Assembly (NCBI RefSeq): GCF_002261335.1
Contig: NZ_NEVL01000007.1
Span: 228,653 to 292,652, forward strand
DNA length: 64,000 nt
From: Bordetella genomosp. 1
Lineage (GTDB): Bacteria > Pseudomonadota > Gammaproteobacteria > Burkholderiales > Burkholderiaceae_B
Direction of reading: 5' to 3'
Below, one piece after another: positions 62,345-64,000 of this stretch. Position numbers and translations under genes: made by a program. The notes under the pieces are model-generated. The model did no database searches, had not been told where the DNA came from, and worked only from the letters and a program-made list of their open reading frames with translations. Positions within the stretch are counted from its first letter, which is position 1, and every line of letters starts with the position of its first letter.

Positions 62345-64000
62345 TCAGGCTTCGCGATTGGCGTCGATCACCGTGAGCGCGGCCATGTTGACGATCCGGC
62401 GCACGGTGGCGCTGGAGGTCAGGATATGGGCCGCGCCGTTCGCGCCCAGCAGGAACGGGCCCACGGCCACGTTGCCGCCGGCCGCGGTCTTGAGCAGGTT
62501 GTAGGCGATGTTGCCGGCGTCGACGTTGGGGCAGACCAGCAGATTGGCCGAACCCTTCAGCGGCGACGACGGCAGGATGCGCTGGCGCAGGCCTTCGTCG
62601 AGCGCGCAGTCGCCGTGCATTTCGCCATCCACTTCCAGCTCGGGCGCCTGTTCGCGCACGATGTCGAGCGCGGCGCGCATCTTTGCGCCGGAGGCCGAGC
62701 TGCCCGAACCGAAGTTCGAGCGCGACAGCAGCGCGACCTTGGGGGCGAGGTTCAGACGGGTCATCTCCTCGGCCGCGGCGATGGTGATCTCGGCGATCTG
62801 TTCGGCGCTGGGATCGTCGTTGACGTGCGTGTCGGCCAGGGCCACCGTGCGCTGATCCAGCAGCAGGATGTTCATCGCCGCATAGGTGTTCGCGCCCGGC
62901 TTCTTGCCGATCACTTCGTCGATGAAGCGCAGGTGGTCGTGATAGGCGCCGACCGCGCCGCAGACCAGGCCGTCGGCATCGCCCAGGCGCACCATCATCG
63001 CGCCGATCAGCGTCAGGCGGCGGCGCATTTCCACGCGCGCCATTTCCTTGGTGATGCCGCGGCGGCACATCAGCTCCCAATACGTCGTCCAGTACTGGTG
63101 GAAGCGCTCGTCGTATTCCGGATTGCAGACCTCGACGTCCTGGCCCAACTTCAGGCGCAGGCCGAACTTCTCGATGCGCGACAGCAGCACCGACGGACGG
63201 CCCACCAGAATGGGCTTGGCCAGCTTTTCGTCGACGATCACCTGCACGGCGCGCAGCACGCGCTCGTCTTCGCCTTCGGTGAACACGATGCGCGACTTGC
63301 CGCCGTCGCGGACCCATTGCTTGGCGGCCGCGAACACCGGCTTCATGAAGGCGCCGGAGTGATACACGAACTGCTGCAGCTGCTCGACGTAGGCATCGAG
63401 GTCGGCCAGCGGGCGCGTGGCCACGCCGCCTTCCATGGCGGCACGCGCCACGGCGGGCGCGATGCGCATGATGAGGCGCGGATCGAAGGGTTTCGGGATC
63501 AGGTACTCGGGGCCGAACGACAGATCGTAGGTGCCATAGGCCGCGGCCACCACGTCATTGGCTTCTTCCTCGGCCAGGCCGGCGATCGCATACACCGCCG
63601 CCTTTTCCATCTCCGGCGTGATGGTGGTGGCGCCCACGTCGAGCGCGCCACGGAAGATGTAGGGGAAGCACAGCACGTTGTTGACCTGGTTCGGATAGTC
63701 CGAACGGCCGGTCGCCATCACGATGTCGTCGCGCACGGCCTTGGCCACTTCCGGCAGGATCTCGGGCGTGGGATTGGCCAGCGCCAGGATCAGCGGTCGC
63801 GGGGCCATCACTGCCACCATTTCGGCTTTCAGCACGCCCCCGGCCGACAGGCCGAGGAACACGTCGGCGCCGTCGATCACGTCGGCCAGCTTGCGCGCCT
63901 CGGTCTTCTGCGCGTAGCGCGCCTTGTCCGGATCCATCAGCGTGGTGCGGCCTTCGTAGACCACGCCCTCGATGTCGGTGACCCAGACGTTCTCGAGCGG
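62345..64000 (-). CDS. maeB: NADP-dependent malic enzyme with phosphotransacetylase-like domain (5' part outside window)
   Basis: The C-terminal 551 residues are inside; the reading frame is open to the window edge, so the start lies further right. The first part shown is the NAD(P)-binding end of a malic enzyme (DGADVFLGLSAGGVLKAEMV, LILALANPTPEILPEVAKAV, ATGRSDYPNQVNNVLCFPYI). From about 63300 leftward comes a phosphate-acetyltransferase-like domain (GGKSRIVFTEGEDERVLRAV to the end). This two-domain form (about 760 residues) is the MaeB type, converting malate to pyruvate, CO2 and NADPH; its PTA part is regulatory, responding to acetyl-CoA in E. coli. Confidence 0.95.
   Translation of the reverse strand, partial: PLENVWVTDIEGVVYEGRTTLMDPDKARYAQKTEARKLADVIDGADVFLGLSAGGVLKAEMVAVMAPRPLILALANPTPEILPEVAKAVRDDIVMATGRSDYPNQVNNVLCFPYIFRGALDVGATTITPEMEKAAVYAIAGLAEEEANDVVAAAYGTYDLSFGPEYLIPKPFDPRLIMRIAPAVARAAMEGGVATRPLADLDAYVEQLQQFVYHSGAFMKPVFAAAKQWVRDGGKSRIVFTEGEDERVLRAVQVIVDEKLAKPILVGRPSVLLSRIEKFGLRLKLGQDVEVCNPEYDERFHQYWTTYWELMCRRGITKEMARVEMRRRLTLIGAMMVRLGDADGLVCGAVGAYHDHLRFIDEVIGKKPGANTYAAMNILLLDQRTVALADTHVNDDPSAEQIAEITIAAAEEMTRLNLAPKVALLSRSNFGSGSSASGAKMRAALDIVREQAPELEVDGEMHGDCALDEGLRQRILPSSPLKGSANLLVCPNVDAGNIAYNLLKTAAGGNVAVGPFLLGANGAAHILTSSATVRRIVNMAALTVIDANREA

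Overview
The window is a high-GC betaproteobacterial chromosome segment that best fits Bordetella or a close relative in the Alcaligenaceae. The evidence is the gene content and order: a tripartite tricarboxylate transporter with its own two-component system laid out like the Bordetella bct locus, the mnmG-rsmG-parA-parB block, and a tRNA-tuf-tRNA(Trp)-secE-nusG-rplKAJL-rpoBC run. No insertion sequence, prophage or CRISPR array was seen. The species cannot be fixed from the sequence alone.

Layout. 1-558: no gene; a candidate leftward promoter. 559-1164: small exported coiled-coil protein. 1315-6076: S10-type ribosomal operon (rplC to rpsQ, minus strand), closed by a strong terminator. 6579-11357: str operon (rpsL, rpsG, fusA, tuf, rpsJ), with its own terminator after rpsJ, so rpsJ is separated from the rest of the S10 operon. 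12.2-19.3 kb: a signalling island of two OmpR-type regulators (one with a degenerate receiver), a LysM-FecR exported protein, a CHASE2 histidine kinase, a membrane pseudokinase with a PEGA domain, and a small lipoprotein. 19.4-33.4 kb: rpoC, rpoB, rplL, rplJ, rplA, rplK, nusG, secE, tRNA-Trp, a second tuf, and tRNA-Thr, -Gly and -Tyr, read leftward from a near-consensus promoter. 33.5-41.2 kb: a putative sulfur-compound operon (cysteine-dioxygenase-like protein, PLP lyase, four-domain rhodanese, polar amino acid ABC transporter) divergent from a LysR regulator. 41.2-47.4 kb: mnmG, rsmG, parA, a GNAT acetyltransferase, parB and an asparaginase, tightly packed or overlapping.

47.4-50.8 kb is non-coding and looks like the replication origin. 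It has six parS sites beside mnmG, then a field of DnaA-box-like 9-mers arranged mostly as direct pairs 12 bp apart. The genes to its left run almost all leftward, away from it. To the right come an FNT-family channel, an exported protein of unknown function, a cold-shock protein, an AbrB-type membrane protein and an aminotransferase. Then follows the bctA-bctB-bctC transporter with its bctE-bctD sensor and regulator, a 1.3 kb gap containing an AT-rich island, and the 3' part of an NADP-malic enzyme that runs off the right edge.

Much of the window serves growth and chromosome maintenance: translation and transcription machinery and partition genes packed next to the origin. The accessory interest lies in the signalling island, the sulfur operon and the repeat architecture of the origin.
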